Below the pieces are notes generated by a model. The model made no database searches. It was given only the letters and a program-made list of their open reading frames with translations, and had not been told where the DNA came from. From the NCBI GenBank assembly GCA_001247695.2, contig LGRX02034712.1, forward strand, positions 31,328-95,327: a DNA stretch of 64,000 nt, given 5' to 3'. The stretch comes from Cymbomonas tetramitiformis. Lineage: Eukaryota; Chlorophyta; Pyramimonadophyceae; Pyramimonadales; Pyramimonadaceae. The position numbers were made by a program, and so were the translations under genes. Positions 1 to 9,985 of the stretch are shown in pieces (the first letter of the stretch is position 1; each line of letters begins with the position of its first letter).

Positions 1-31
1 CATGTCACCGGCAGCTGGGCGGCATGTGTGA

Positions 32-95
32 CGGCAGCGGCAGCGGCAGCGGCATCGGCATCGGCATCGGCATCGGCACTTCGGCAGCGGCAATT
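32..95. repeat. hexamer microsatellite
   Basis: Alternating GGCAGC and GGCATC hexamers run through this stretch. It is a simple-sequence repeat with no gene attached. Confidence 0.8.
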
Positions 96-566
96 ATTAT
101 TAGGGTAAGACTAGATGCGCCGGAGGTTCACGGAACATGACAGAGTCATCGCGACTGTCATGTGACGGAATCACAGGTTCGATGAGACACAGCCGGCGAA
201 CCGGTTTTTTTAATTCATTTCTTCTGATTTCATGCCAAGCCCATTGATCACGCGATTTGCTATGACACTATTTTCGTACTTAACTCTACAGTATCGTTCG
301 CGGTCCGTTGACTTGAGCTTGACCACACTAAGAAAGAAGGTTGGCGCCCACAACCGTCAGAAACAATCCTTCGCCTAACAGGGCGAGCAGTCTGTGCGGC
401 TGCTATGATACTTGAATTGTTCACGTGTTTTGCTTGTGATATTTGTTTTGCGTCTTGCTGTTTCATCATTCGACGGAGTGTGCAGGTGGGATTAGCAGCG
501 CATGTTTTGTAAAGCAACTTTCCCTTTTCGCCAATAGGCACGCACCTCGTGATGTGAGATTCTAAG

Positions 567-799
567 TTGGCATTTGTCAACTTAGCTTGGGATGAAACCC
601 AACCACATCGGACTCGTGGTCACTTGTTCATTTGGTCACCTTGAATATGTAAGCAAAGTTTGAGGAGCAACGACTTAGTATAAGGCATCGGCTGTTTTAT
701 TTTTATGGGTTTGTAGCTAATTTGCGACCTCTTGAGGTGTGGAAGTCGAGGTTGGTGTATGCCAACCTTGCTTGGGCTCAAACCCAACCACATCGGACT
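567..799. repeat. direct repeat pair of about 48 bp
   Basis: Two copies (567-614 and 752-799) share a short hairpin of the form GTTGG...CCAAC followed by AAACCCAACCACATCGGACT. They lie 185 bp apart. The function is unknown; they may be remnants of a short interspersed element. Confidence 0.6.
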
Positions 800-817
800 A
801 TGTCATCAGATCTGATG

Positions 818-897
818 ACATGGCGCTACGGCGTAGGGCGCTATGTGTTGGACTTGCACCTTGAGCGCGCAGGTTCAAGTCCCGTCTGGATCTCGTC
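818..897 (+). tRNA. tRNA-like or SINE-like segment with a B-box
   Basis: The sequence GGTTCAAGTCCCG resembles the T-loop/B-box of tRNA genes, and a possible A-box lies about 45 bases upstream. A seven-base loop with TGC in the anticodon position can be drawn, but the anticodon and acceptor stems pair poorly. I would treat it as a decayed tRNA or a tRNA-derived SINE head, not as a functional tRNA. Confidence 0.2.
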
Positions 898-1148
898 GGG
901 AGGTTGTTGCCCGATATAATTATATTGTCTGATCAACACTATAATTATACTGGAAGCATTTCGGTGTTTCCATCAATGACATGTATGACAGGGTATGACA
1001 TGTATGATACATATGTCATCGGGCATATCCCTGACAGATCTCCCCTCTTGGAAGTGTTGTGACCTCACAATATAGGGTGCATACCTTTTGTATATGTCTT
1101 TGATGTCTTTGTTGTTGAGCTGGCCAGTCTTCTTACACCAGTGAGGCG

Positions 1149-1403
1149 TGCTGGAATCTGTATAGGCAGCCCTGACTGGGAGTCCCGGTGCAGGCCCCTA
1201 TGACAGACCCCTAGGACCAACACTGGACTGCTGACTGATCTATAGGTTCGTGCTGTGACACACGCTGTGTCACAGGTAGGCTAGTATCCGAGACCGTTGC
1301 GAGACCGTTCCGGGTATATCTAGCTTAGGGTTTATTATCTTATCACGGTTTATCCACACAGTTCGGGACCCTCTGATATCTAGTGAACTAGGATATTCCG
1401 GTA
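1149..1403 (+). repeat. 5' LTR of outer family A element
   Basis: This 255-bp block starts TGCTGGAA and ends TTCCGGTA, an imperfect terminal inverted repeat with the unusual end TG...TA. The same block occurs at 3889-4143, 7390-7644 and 12969-13223. It holds a CTAGTGAACTAG palindrome and GAGACCGTTGC-type direct repeats. Confidence 0.92.
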
Positions 1404-1408
1404 GGTCG

Positions 1409-1426
1409 TGGCCCCATCCACGCTTT
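1409..1426 (+). other. putative primer-binding site, outer family A
   Basis: Five bases after the 5' LTR the sequence reads TGGCCCCATCCACGC. The same placement and the same TGGCCC start are seen in the inner copy (4149) and on the minus strand of family B (11481 leftwards). This fits a site pairing with a tRNA 3' end that finishes GGGCCA. The tRNA was not identified. Confidence 0.5.
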
Positions 1427-1555
1427 ATTCCACTTGCTAGTTTGGCCATGGTTGGCTAAACGGCCGCTCGGAGAGGTGGTGCGCGTTTGCGCGTTTGGGC
1501 ATTGGTGGAGATTATGAGATGAGCGGCTTGCGGTGAGCGACTTTGGGCCGCAGCT

Positions 1556-2543
1556 ATGGGGTCCCGGCTTGGATTGGGTTTCGTCGTCGCAATGTTCATT
1601 ATTCACGGTTTTCTGCTCGCTCTGATCCTGCCTGCTACCGTATTTTGGGCTGGTGACCTTGGCACCTTTGACTTCGACGACATCTTCCTTCGCCCCTCGC
1701 TAGCATGGCCCGACCGCTCTTTCCGTGTCTGTGACGTCACATTTTCTCTGCGACCCTACCCAAACGTGTTACAGCGTACCGCCTCCCCTCAGGCCTTTCT
1801 AGAGATGGGAGTAACCACGAGATCCAAGAAGTCCCTCACGAGGGACAGTGACATCGATGCCTCTTTGAGGTTGATCGACGGGGTGCGGAACACACCGACA
1901 GCGGCTACGCCTTTTGTTCCTACCCCCAACCCTGCATCAAACGTAGACGAGGACGTGGCCGTCAGGCGTTACCTGCAGGAGCAGTCCAAGCTCGTCGACG
2001 AGATCTACAAAGCGCGACTCCATCGGGCTTGGGCCAAGAGTATCCGTGAGGATATTCTTGGTGACAAGAAGCATCATTTTCGCGGTACGGACGACGCTGG
2101 CCTTCTGTCCGACCTGGTGGTGCAGCTGCGTACGGAGTTTCAGTCGGCCGGGCTGGAACTGTGTGCCTTTGACCTCGACGACCCCCTGGCCCCCGTGGTC
2201 AACAAGGTGAATGGGCTTCTCTACGACGTCCTTGCCCTGGTGGTTGAGAAGCACAGCAACGCGTTCGTCTGGCTGATTGGTACCGATTCTTCGACTGACC
2301 GAGATGGACGGCGAGCCCTTGTCGACATCATCAAGGGTTGTGTTCCGGTGGCGCTACGAGAGTCGCAGCAGGAGGAGCACGCCGCGTTGCGTTATCCCGC
2401 GAACGTTGACCCGCAGCCGATCTTGGCTAAGGAACAACGTTTGGTGCGGGATAACCGAGCTTCCGACTGGACACCGACCGAGGCCACGAGGAAATTGAGC
2501 CTCTACACCCGACTCGACCCGACCTTCTACGCTGCGGTGAAGG
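1556..2543 (+). pseudogene. gag-like protein of outer family A, piece 1 of 3
   Basis: The N-terminal part of a Gag-like protein begins at ATG 1556, the same start as the intact inner copy at 4295. It has a hydrophobic N-terminal segment (about residues 5-36), then the gag core with the ILGDK...F.GT...LRTEF pattern shared with family B. A solo LTR plus its 5-bp TSD (2544-2725, 182 bp) breaks the frame. Reading resumes in the original frame when that insert is ignored, so the ORF was intact before the insertion. The role inferred from the family is capsid protein of a virus-like particle. Confidence 0.8.
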
Positions 2544-2720
2544 TGCTGGAATTGACACTACGACTAGTTCGTACAGTCTAGTGTCATTCCTGTATGTCAT
2601 CTTCGGTGGTCAGCCTGTGTCACTCATCTCGGGTATACATCGTTTGTATATCCGAGTTTAGTGATCCGTTGTTTCACCGTCGGCAGCGGGTCCCCACTGC
2701 CTGAGCTGCTGTTTCCAGCA
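2544..2720 (+). repeat. solo LTR inserted in the outer family A ORF
   Basis: This 177-bp unit has perfect 8-bp inverted ends (TGCTGGAA...TTCCAGCA). A perfect 5-bp TSD, GAAGG, flanks it at 2539-2543 and 2721-2725. The inner family A copy lacks it at the matching site. It looks like the LTR left after recombination between the two LTRs of a related family whose internal part is not in this window. Strand is set by the TGCTGGA end it shares with families A and B. Confidence 0.88.
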
Positions 2721-2725
2721 GAAGG

Positions 2726-3888
2726 TCCGCTATCCCATGACCGCTGACTTGGCGCATGTGTCACTGGTCTCGCTCCGTTCCATGGTTGTGGAAATTTACC
2801 AGGGTTGGGCGCAGACGGGCGGGGGGAAGGTGGCTTCGGGCGCGGACGGCGTCTCCGCGCACCTTTCCAGCAGCGAGTACGACGCCCTTCTCCAGAAGAT
2901 CACGGAGCTGAAGGAGCTCGTGCAGCGGCAACAAGGTGAAGCCGCTCCGGTTGTGCGGCAACAACGGGAGCGGGTGCAGCAGCGGCAGCAGCAGCAGCGG
3001 GGGCAGCAGCCGCGGGGATTCCGTGTGGGGACCCACAAAGCCCCGCCAGTGGGGTTCGACCGCGACGATCAACGGGCGAAGCCGTTCTGCGGTAGGTGCA
3101 AGAAGGCGGGAAAAGGTGAGGCGTATCACTTTTACCGCGACTGCCCGTTGGGCGGGCGCCAACACCCGCCCACCTCTGCCGCGGCATTTTGCGTTCCCAT
3201 CGACGAGGAGGACGCAGAGGGGGTGCACGCACTCGCCATGTGTGCGTTGTTCCAGCAGGCGGCGGATGACGGGGCGGAGTCCTTCGCACGTGCGGCAGCC
3301 GCGTACGGGCCGCCCGCAGTGCTTTGTGCGGGAGCAGTGGGCGGCATCGACGTCTCCGCCTACGGCTTCACCGTGGAGCAGCAGCCGGCTTCCGAGGGAG
3401 ATGACATTCTCCGCCGGCTCGACGATCTTGCCGCGGAGGTTCACTCCGCTGCCAACCCGCAGGTGCATTGCACTCACGCATCTTTCCCGCCTTCTGCCGG
3501 CAACGGGCAGGGGGCTTCGGCTCTGGTGTGCGGACCCGCCGCAGCGGTGGCCACACCGGAGGGGCAGGTTCCGGCAGGTGGTGCGGCGGCATCGACATCC
3601 GCCGTGCCGGCCCCTGCTATGCCTGTCTCGCAGGGAGAAGATGTGAAGCCCGCGCCACTTCAGTCGGCGCGGGTGACCACCACAGCGGACACGGACGGTG
3701 AGTTCGCTGGGTTCGTTCAGACCGTGAACCACGCCGCCATCGGACCGGTTGATCTCACGGGTTACGACACGGACGATTACGAGGACCTCGCTGACGGCAG
3801 CTTCGTCGTGAAGCCGCGGGCTTCGGCCATCTCGGCAAATCACTCGTCGACGCCCGCGGCCCGAGCGCCTCACTCTGGTGGTGCTCTG
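2726..3888 (+). pseudogene. gag-like protein of outer family A, piece 2 of 3
   Basis: The middle part of the outer Gag-like ORF holds a Gln/Arg-rich linker and a zinc-knuckle-like motif, C-x2-C-x9-H-x4-C (CGRC...HFYRDC). A low-complexity, acidic, proline/alanine-rich tail follows. It is cut at 3888 by the inner family A element, whose insertion duplicated CTCTG. An ATG at 2737 could restart translation, but this is only the internal part of the original protein. Confidence 0.8.
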
Positions 3889-4143
3889 TGCTGGAATCTG
3901 TATAGGCAGCCCTGACTGGGAGTCCCGGTGCAGGCCCCTATGACAGACCCCTAGGACCAACACTGGACCGCTGACTGATCTATAGGTTCGTGCTGTGACA
4001 CACGCTGTGTCACAGGTAGGCTAGTATCCGAGACCGTTGCGAGACCGTTCCGGGTATATCTAGCTTAGGGTTTATTATCTTATGAGAGTTTATCCACACA
4101 GTTCGGGACCCTCTGATATCTAGTGAACTAGGATATTCCGGTA
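3889..4143 (+). repeat. 5' LTR of inner family A element
   Basis: This 255-bp LTR runs TGCTGGAA...TTCCGGTA and is followed at 4149 by the presumed primer-binding site TGGCCCCATCC. It matches the 3' LTR at 7390-7644. Confidence 0.93.
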
Positions 4144-4294
4144 GGTCGTGGCCCCATCCACGCTTTATTCCACTTGCTAGTTTGGCCATGATTGGCTAAA
4201 CGGCCGCTCGGAGAGGTGGTGCGCGTTTGCGCGTTTGGGCATTAGTGGAGATTTTGAGATGAGCGGCTTGCGGTGAGCGACTTGGGCCGCAGCT

Positions 4295-7060
4295 ATGGGG
4301 TGCCGGCTTGGATTGGGTTTCGTCGTCGCAATGTTCACTATTCGCGGTTCTCTGCTCGCTCTGATCCCGCCTGCTGCCGTGTTTTGGGCTGGTGACTTAA
4401 GCACCTTTGACTTCGACGACATCTTCCTTCGCCCCTCGCTAGCATGGCCCGACCGCTCTTTCCGTGTCTGTGGCGTCACATTTTCTCCGCGACCCTACCC
4501 AAACGTGCTGCAGCGTACCGCCTCCCCTCAGGCTTATCTAGAGATGGGAATCACAACGAGATCCAAGAAGTCCCTCACGAGGGACAGCGACATCGACGCC
4601 TCTCTGAGGTTGATCGACGGGGTACGGAACACGCCGACGGCAGCTACGCCTTCAGTTCCTACCCCCAACCCTGCATCGAACGAAGACGCGGACGTGGCCG
4701 TCAGACGTTACTTGCAGGAGCAATCCAAGTTGGCGGACGAGATCTACAAAGCGCGTCTCCATCGGGCTTGGGCCAAGAGTATCCGTGAGGATATTCTTGG
4801 TGACAAGAAACATCATTTCCGCGGTACGGACGACGCTGGCCTTCTGTCCGACCTGGTGGTGCAGCTGCGTACGGAGTTTCAGTCGGCCGGGCTGGAACTG
4901 TGTGCCTTTGACCTCGACGACCCTCTGGCTCCAGTGGTCAACAAGGTGAATGGCCTCTTGTACGACGTTCTGGCTCTCGTGGTGGAGAAGCACAGCAACG
5001 CCTACGTCTGGCTCACTGGTACGGATTCTTCGACTGACCGAGATGGACGGCGTGCCCTTGTCGACATCATCAAGGGCTCTGTACCAGTGGCGCTGCGGGA
5101 ATCGCAGCAGGAGGAGCATGCGGCTTTACGTTATCCCGCAAACGTTGACCCGCAGCCGATTTTGGCTAAGGAACAGCGTTTGGTGCGGGATAACAGGACT
5201 TCAGACTGGACTCCGACCGAGGCAACACGAAAATTGTCTCTCTACACCCGCCTCGACCCCGTGTTTTACGCGGCGGTAAAGGTCCGCTATCCCATGGCTG
5301 CCGACCTGTCCCACGTGTCCCTTGCTTCTCTTCGCTCCTTGGTGGTCGAGATTTATCAGTCTTGGGCGCAGACGGACGGGGGGAAGGCAGCTTCTGGTGC
5401 GGGCGGGGTCTCCGCACACCTCTCCAGCAGTGAGTACGATGCGCTGCTCCAGAAGATCACGGAGCTGACGGAGCTCGTACAGCGGCAGCGGGGTGAGGCC
5501 GCCCCGGTTGTGCGTCAACAACGGGAGCGGGTGCAGCAGCGGCAGCAGCAGCAGCGGGGGCAGCAGCCGCGAGGATTCCGTGTGGGGACCCACAAGGCCC
5601 CACCGGTGGGATTCGACCGTGACGATCAACGGGCGAGGCCGTTCTGCGGTAGGTGCAAGAAGGCGGGGAAAGGTGAGGCGTATCACTTCTACCGCGACTG
5701 CCCGTTGGGCGGGCGCCAACACCCGCCCACCTCTGCCGCGGCATTTTGCGTTCCCATCGACGAGGAGGACGCAGAGGGAGTGCACGCACTCGCCATGTGT
5801 GCGCTGTTCCAGCAGGCGGCGGATGACGGAGCGGAGTCCTTCGCGCGTGCGGCAGCCGCGTACGGGCCGCCCGCGGTGCTTTCTGCGGGAGCGGTGGGCG
5901 GCATTGACGTGTCCGCCTACGGCTTCACCGTGGAGCGGCAGCCGGATTCCGAGGGGGACGACATTCTCCGCAGGCTCGACGATCTTGCCGCGGAGGTTCA
6001 CTCCGCGGCCAACCCGCAGGTGCATTACACTCACGCATCTTTCCCGCCTCCTGCCGGTGACGGGCAGGGGGCTTCGGCTCTGGTGTGCGTGCCCGCCGCA
6101 GCGGTGGCCACACCGGAGGAGCAGGTTCCGGCAGGTGGTGCGGCGGCATCGGCATCCGCCGTGCCGGCCCCTGCTATGCCTGTCTCGCAGGGAGAAGATG
6201 TGAAGCCCGCGCCACTTCAATCGGCGCGGGTGACCACCACAGCGGACGCGGACGGTGAGTTCGCTGGGTTCGTTCAGACCGTGAACCACGCCGCCATCGG
6301 ACAGGTTGATCTCACGGGGTACGACACCGACGATTACGAGGACCTCGCTGACGGCAGCTTCGTCGTGAAGCCGCGGGCCTCGGCCATCTCGGCAAATCAC
6401 TCGTCGACGCCCGCGGACCGAGCACCTCACTCTGGTGGTGCTTTGGAGGATTGGCGTGAGGGTGCTCCCCGCAGCTACGGCTGTGGAAAGCCTCCGTGGG
6501 GCTTCCCCGCCCATGCGGGCTTGTGGGGGATGCCCTTCCTTCTCTCTTTCATTCTCTTGATCTCTGTCGTGGGAGTAGGAGCAGCCACCTACACGGTGGC
6601 CAACGACGTCGACCCTGTGCAGGTATCGGGTCGGGCTGCGCTGCAGCCTGTGCTGTGCAGGAGCGAGGAGTCACCGCTTGACGCGGTGCCATGTGCCATC
6701 CCGCCTCGTCGCCACCGGCGGGTGCAGCGGCGGCAGGGCCTCTACATGGCTCCGGTGCCGTGGAATCCCGGACCGCCGCCCCCTGGCATCTTATTTGAGG
6801 GCGGTCCTCCGTTGTCGCCGGCATCGTCTTCGGATGACGAGGCGCCACCTTCGGGCAGCACTTGGCAGCACCCTGGTGCGGTGCAGCCTCCCGTGATCGA
6901 CGGATCAACAACACCGACTCCGTCAAATTCTCTGGCGAATGATTTCTCGGTGATCGACACCTTGCACTTTGGCAGCCCTGTGTTACTCCGCCGTGCCACG
7001 GTGGACTACTACAGTGCTCGTTGTGGTGACGGTGCTCCTCTGGCCATTGACCCCGAGTAG
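4295..7060 (+). CDS. Gag-like protein with zinc knuckle and membrane segment (family A)
   Basis: This intact 921-residue ORF starts at ATG 4295. In order it has a hydrophobic N-terminal stretch (about residues 5-36), a gag core (about 100-360), a Gln/Arg-rich linker, a zinc-knuckle-like motif near residue 450 (CGRC...HFYRDC, spacing C-x2-C-x9-H-x4-C), a long Ala/Pro/acidic region, and a strongly hydrophobic segment near residues 745-770 (MPFLLSFILLISVVGVG). A proline-rich, positively charged tail follows. No DSG/DTG protease site, RT or integrase motif is present. It probably forms the particle that packages this non-autonomous element's RNA. The membrane segment after the zinc knuckle is unusual for a Ty3 Gag, and an envelope-like or anchoring role is only a guess. 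Confidence 0.85.
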   Translation: MGCRLGLGFVVAMFTIRGSLLALIPPAAVFWAGDLSTFDFDDIFLRPSLAWPDRSFRVCGVTFSPRPYPNVLQRTASPQAYLEMGITTRSKKSLTRDSDIDASLRLIDGVRNTPTAATPSVPTPNPASNEDADVAVRRYLQEQSKLADEIYKARLHRAWAKSIREDILGDKKHHFRGTDDAGLLSDLVVQLRTEFQSAGLELCAFDLDDPLAPVVNKVNGLLYDVLALVVEKHSNAYVWLTGTDSSTDRDGRRALVDIIKGSVPVALRESQQEEHAALRYPANVDPQPILAKEQRLVRDNRTSDWTPTEATRKLSLYTRLDPVFYAAVKVRYPMAADLSHVSLASLRSLVVEIYQSWAQTDGGKAASGAGGVSAHLSSSEYDALLQKITELTELVQRQRGEAAPVVRQQRERVQQRQQQQRGQQPRGFRVGTHKAPPVGFDRDDQRARPFCGRCKKAGKGEAYHFYRDCPLGGRQHPPTSAAAFCVPIDEEDAEGVHALAMCALFQQAADDGAESFARAAAAYGPPAVLSAGAVGGIDVSAYGFTVERQPDSEGDDILRRLDDLAAEVHSAANPQVHYTHASFPPPAGDGQGASALVCVPAAAVATPEEQVPAGGAAASASAVPAPAMPVSQGEDVKPAPLQSARVTTTADADGEFAGFVQTVNHAAIGQVDLTGYDTDDYEDLADGSFVVKPRASAISANHSSTPADRAPHSGGALEDWREGAPRSYGCGKPPWGFPAHAGLWGMPFLLSFILLISVVGVGAATYTVANDVDPVQVSGRAALQPVLCRSEESPLDAVPCAIPPRRHRRVQRRQGLYMAPVPWNPGPPPPGILFEGGPPLSPASSSDDEAPPSGSTWQHPGAVQPPVIDGSTTPTPSNSLANDFSVIDTLHFGSPVLLRRATVDYYSARCGDGAPLAIDPE

Positions 7061-7389
7061 TTATGTTTCTGGTTCTGGCAGTACACCACTTTCATGGTGG
7101 TGTGCTGAGATGTACTTTGACCTCAACACGGTCTTCAATCTGGTTTATGCTTTTGCTTTGACAACTTTGAACTCTTCAATCTGACTTGCTGACACAGTGC
7201 CTTTCAGTAGTTTGGCAGGACCTATATGCCTGTATGTTTCTGCACTTGTGCCGGCTAGAGGGTTTCAATTTGTGTATCAGAATTGCACAGTTGAATTAGC
7301 AGTTAGGTTTGTCACCCTAGCTCCTACCCTAACTTATCTTAACATTCTGACTCTCCTAGACAGTCACCACCCACAGTGCTGGGGTGGTG
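7061..7389 (+). other. 3' UTR and polypurine tract of inner family A element
   Basis: This non-coding stretch lies between the ORF stop and the 3' LTR. It ends with the purine-rich GGGGTGGTG just before the LTR start TGCTGG. The same run precedes the LTRs of the outer copy, and its complement flanks those of family B and the 36.5-kb remnant, so it is a likely polypurine tract. Confidence 0.6.
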
Positions 7390-7644
7390 TGCTGGAATCT
7401 GTATAGGCAGCCCTGACTGGGAGTCCCGGTGCAGGCCCCTATGACAGACCCCTAGGACCAACACTGGACCGCTGACTGATCTATAGGTTCGTGCTGTGAC
7501 ACACGCTGTGTCACAGGTAGGCTAGTATCCGAGACCGTTGCGAGACCGTTCCGGGTATATCTAGCTTAGGGTTTATTATCTTATGAGAGTTTATCCACAC
7601 AGTTCGGGACCCTCTGATATCTAGTGAACTAGGATATTCCGGTA
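7390..7644 (+). repeat. 3' LTR of inner family A element
   Basis: This 255-bp LTR appears identical to 3889-4143 and is followed by the TSD copy CTCTG (7645-7649). Confidence 0.93.
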
Positions 7645-7649
7645 CTCTG

Positions 7650-8264
7650 GGAGATTGGCATGACGGTACTCCCCGCAGCCACGGCTGCGGAAAGCCTCCG
7701 TGGGGCTTCCCCGCCCACGCGGGCTTGTGGGGGATGCCCTTCCTTCTTTCCTTCGTTCTCTTGATCTCTGTCATGGGGGTAGGAGCTGCCACCTATACGG
7801 TGGCCAACGACATCGACCCTGTGCAGGTATCGGGTCGGGCTGCGCGGCAGCCTGTGCTGTGCAGGAGTGAGGAGTCACCGCTTGTCACGGTGCCATGTGC
7901 CATCCCGCCTCGTCTCCACCGGCGGGTACAGAGGCGGCAGGGCCTCTATATGGCTCCGGTGCCGTGGCATCCCGGGCCGCCGCCGCCTGGCATCTTATTT
8001 GAGGACGGTCCTCCGTTGTCGCCGGCATCGTCTTCGGATGACGAGGCGCCACCGTCGGGCAGCACTTGGCAGCACCCTGGTGCGGTGCAGCCTCCCGTGA
8101 TCGACGAATCAGCAACCCAGAATCCGTCAAATTCTTTGGCGAATGATTTTTCGGTGATCGACACCTTACACTTTGGCCGCCCTGTGTTACTCCGCCGTGC
8201 TACTGCGGGCTACTACGGTGCTCATTGTTGTGACGGTGCTCCTCTGGCCATTGACCCCGAGTAG
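7650..8264 (+). pseudogene. gag-like protein of outer family A, piece 3 of 3
   Basis: The C-terminal part of the outer ORF resumes right after the TSD copy at 7645-7649. It holds the same hydrophobic segment (MPFLLSFVLLISVMGVG) and proline-rich tail as the inner protein. When the inner element (3889-7649) and the solo LTR (2544-2725) are discounted, the three outer pieces stay in one frame and sum to 921 codons, exactly the inner length. Both disrupting insertions therefore hit an otherwise intact ORF. Confidence 0.8.
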
Positions 8265-8442
8265 TTGTGTTTCTGGTTCTGGCAGTACACCACTTTCATG
8301 GTGGTGTGCTGAGATGTACTTTGACCTCAACACGGTCTTCAATCTGGTTTATGCTTTTGCTTTGACAACTTTGAACTCTTCAATCTGACTTGCTGACACA
8401 GAGCTTTTCAGTAGTTTAGCAGGACTTGCATTGCCTGTATAT

Positions 8443-8685
8443 TGCGAGGAAGACAGATACGCTGTCCGGCTAAGCTCGCTAGGAATCAAACTGATAATCA
8501 TATAACTTGTGTCTGGCCGAAGCTTTATGCTCTCGGAAACCCAGACAGTGAAACGATGACTGTACTACTGTACTGTACTACTGTACAGTATAGTGCTAGG
8601 ATGTCACGGACACGAGACGGAAGCAGGGTCAGGCTAGGGGCTAGTCAGAGCCCATAATAACTAAGCCTAAACCCGAAGTCCAGCA
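8443..8685 (-). repeat. 3' LTR of family B element
   Basis: This 243-bp LTR is bounded by TG and CA on either strand. It contains a TGTACTACTGTAC-type repeat and a palindrome near 8574-8592. The neighbouring internal sequence CACCACCC is the complement of the presumed polypurine tract. Confidence 0.9.
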
Positions 8686-8870
8686 CACCACCCGTGGGTG
8701 TGACTACCTAGCAAGGCAGGTACAGGATATACAGCCACGAGATAACAAACAAACACCTACGTGCAACTCGGTGGAAACCGATCACTTCTAGCTGGGTGCC
8801 GGGGTCTTGACCCGGTCATCCCACTACTGGGCTAAAGCTAATCAAGCTGCCAGGATGATTGACGAAGAAC

Positions 8871-9985
8871 TCAGCCACTTTGAAGCTGGTCAGCAGAGCT
8901 GAGTTCAGCGGTCGGGATGCAAGTACAGAATAACCCCGAAGTGAATTGTAGGTTGCTTGCTACAAATCGAGCACCACCAGGCCCAAGTGGGCAAGGTGGA
9001 TCCACAGTAGAAAGAGAAGCAATTGAAGAACTCAATCGAGCAGGGTCCCACGGCGGTTTGAGCATTGAAGATGAACACGGAAGAACTCGATCATCTGGCG
9101 GCCAATCACGGATGTCCGTAGCACCAAGCGGTGAAACCGAAGCAAAGAGATCTCCAGTAGACCGACGGACGGTGGCTCCGGGCTCAACCAGGCCCCTGTC
9201 ACCACCGCCCACGGCAACCAGAGATGCCGTAGCACTGGCCAGCAGAGAGCAACAGAGCATCGAGGACATTAAGGCACACCGGAGAAAACTCGGCGGAGCC
9301 CGTGGACGGCACATCGAAGCTGCTAGTGGCGATGCCCCCCCGTCAAAGTCATGCTCAAGAGTGCCGAAGGAGCCAAAAGTCACTTGCTGCCCGCCGTCAG
9401 AGTCATTGTCAGAGCCTTGGTCGTTGTCAGAGACTTCAGAGCCAATGTCAGAAGCCTCAATTCCCATGCCAGCAAACAGCGGAGCCGGTGCAGAGTCGCC
9501 AAGCTGGAGTGATGGGACAGAGCCAGGCAAGCCGAAAGAGCCAGGGACAGCCACTGGTGGGTCATGAGCCGTAGGCACACCACCAGCCACGAGTGCAGAG
9601 GGATCCCGAACCGCAGGCGGTGGCGGAATCGAGCCCCGTGCACCCGAGTGGAATGTGGCTAGGCCAAACTGAGCCATGTCGCCCTCGTCAGCTGCCGCAT
9701 CCTGAGCGGAAGCCGCCGCATCCTGAAAGTGCCGCAGAGATGTGGGCTCAGTCGGCACAAAGGAATGCGCCGACAGCTCGACCACCTCCGGGCGACCCTC
9801 CATCGTGCAGAGCGACTCGAAGGCATGTTCATCCCCCGCGTCATAGAAACGCTGGAAACGAACAGCCAAGCAATCAGTCTCATAGTCTTCAACTGCACCA
9901 CAATAGTGGGCAGAGTGAAGACCGCCGTTGGGGCATTCAGCATGCCAGTGCTTTAAACCGCTTTGTGCACAGTCACACCGCATTC
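8871..9985 (-). pseudogene. C-terminal part of family B Gag-like protein, shifted frame
   Basis: The family B protein continues here in a frame +1 relative to the N-terminal ORF. The change falls inside the zinc knuckle: the first cysteines are in the upstream frame and the HWHAEC part is in this one. Downstream come an acidic Ser/Asp-rich stretch, then a hydrophobic segment (LRCALMSSMLCCSLLASATA), the same order as in family A. Either a single-base indel broke the gene or a frameshift is used; I favour an indel because family A is in one frame. Confidence 0.6.

Larger units (their letters stand above)
96..1148. other. non-coding stretch left of the nested elements
   Basis: No convincing coding region is visible. 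The stretch holds a duplicated block of about 48 bp (567-614 and 752-799), a weak tRNA-like segment, and near 977-1035 a GACATGTATGACA-type repeat that recurs near 35885-35945. It ends with the 5-bp target site AGGCG (1144-1148). Confidence 0.5.
3889..7644 (+). mobile_element. complete inner gag-only LTR retrotransposon, family A
   Basis: This is a full-length element of 3756 bp with LTRs at 3889-4143 and 7390-7644 that I see as identical. A perfect TSD, CTCTG, lies at 3884-3888 and 7645-7649. It carries one intact 921-codon ORF and no pol. It inserted in the same orientation inside the ORF of another copy of its own family. The identical LTRs mark it as the younger of the two. The structure matches what plant workers call TR-GAG elements (terminal repeats plus gag only). 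Confidence 0.95.

Noticed and set aside
2544..2720. Intron in the outer Gag gene
   Set aside because: It begins GT and ends AG if shifted, but the perfect 8-bp inverted ends and the GAAGG target duplication make a solo LTR the better call. The inner copy has no such intron.
2761..3963. 400-codon minus-strand ORF and its twin at 5201-6514
   Set aside because: They lie antisense to the Gag-like gene in GC-rich sequence. The Arg/His/Cys-rich composition is typical of shadows, and both copies simply mirror the conserved sense gene.
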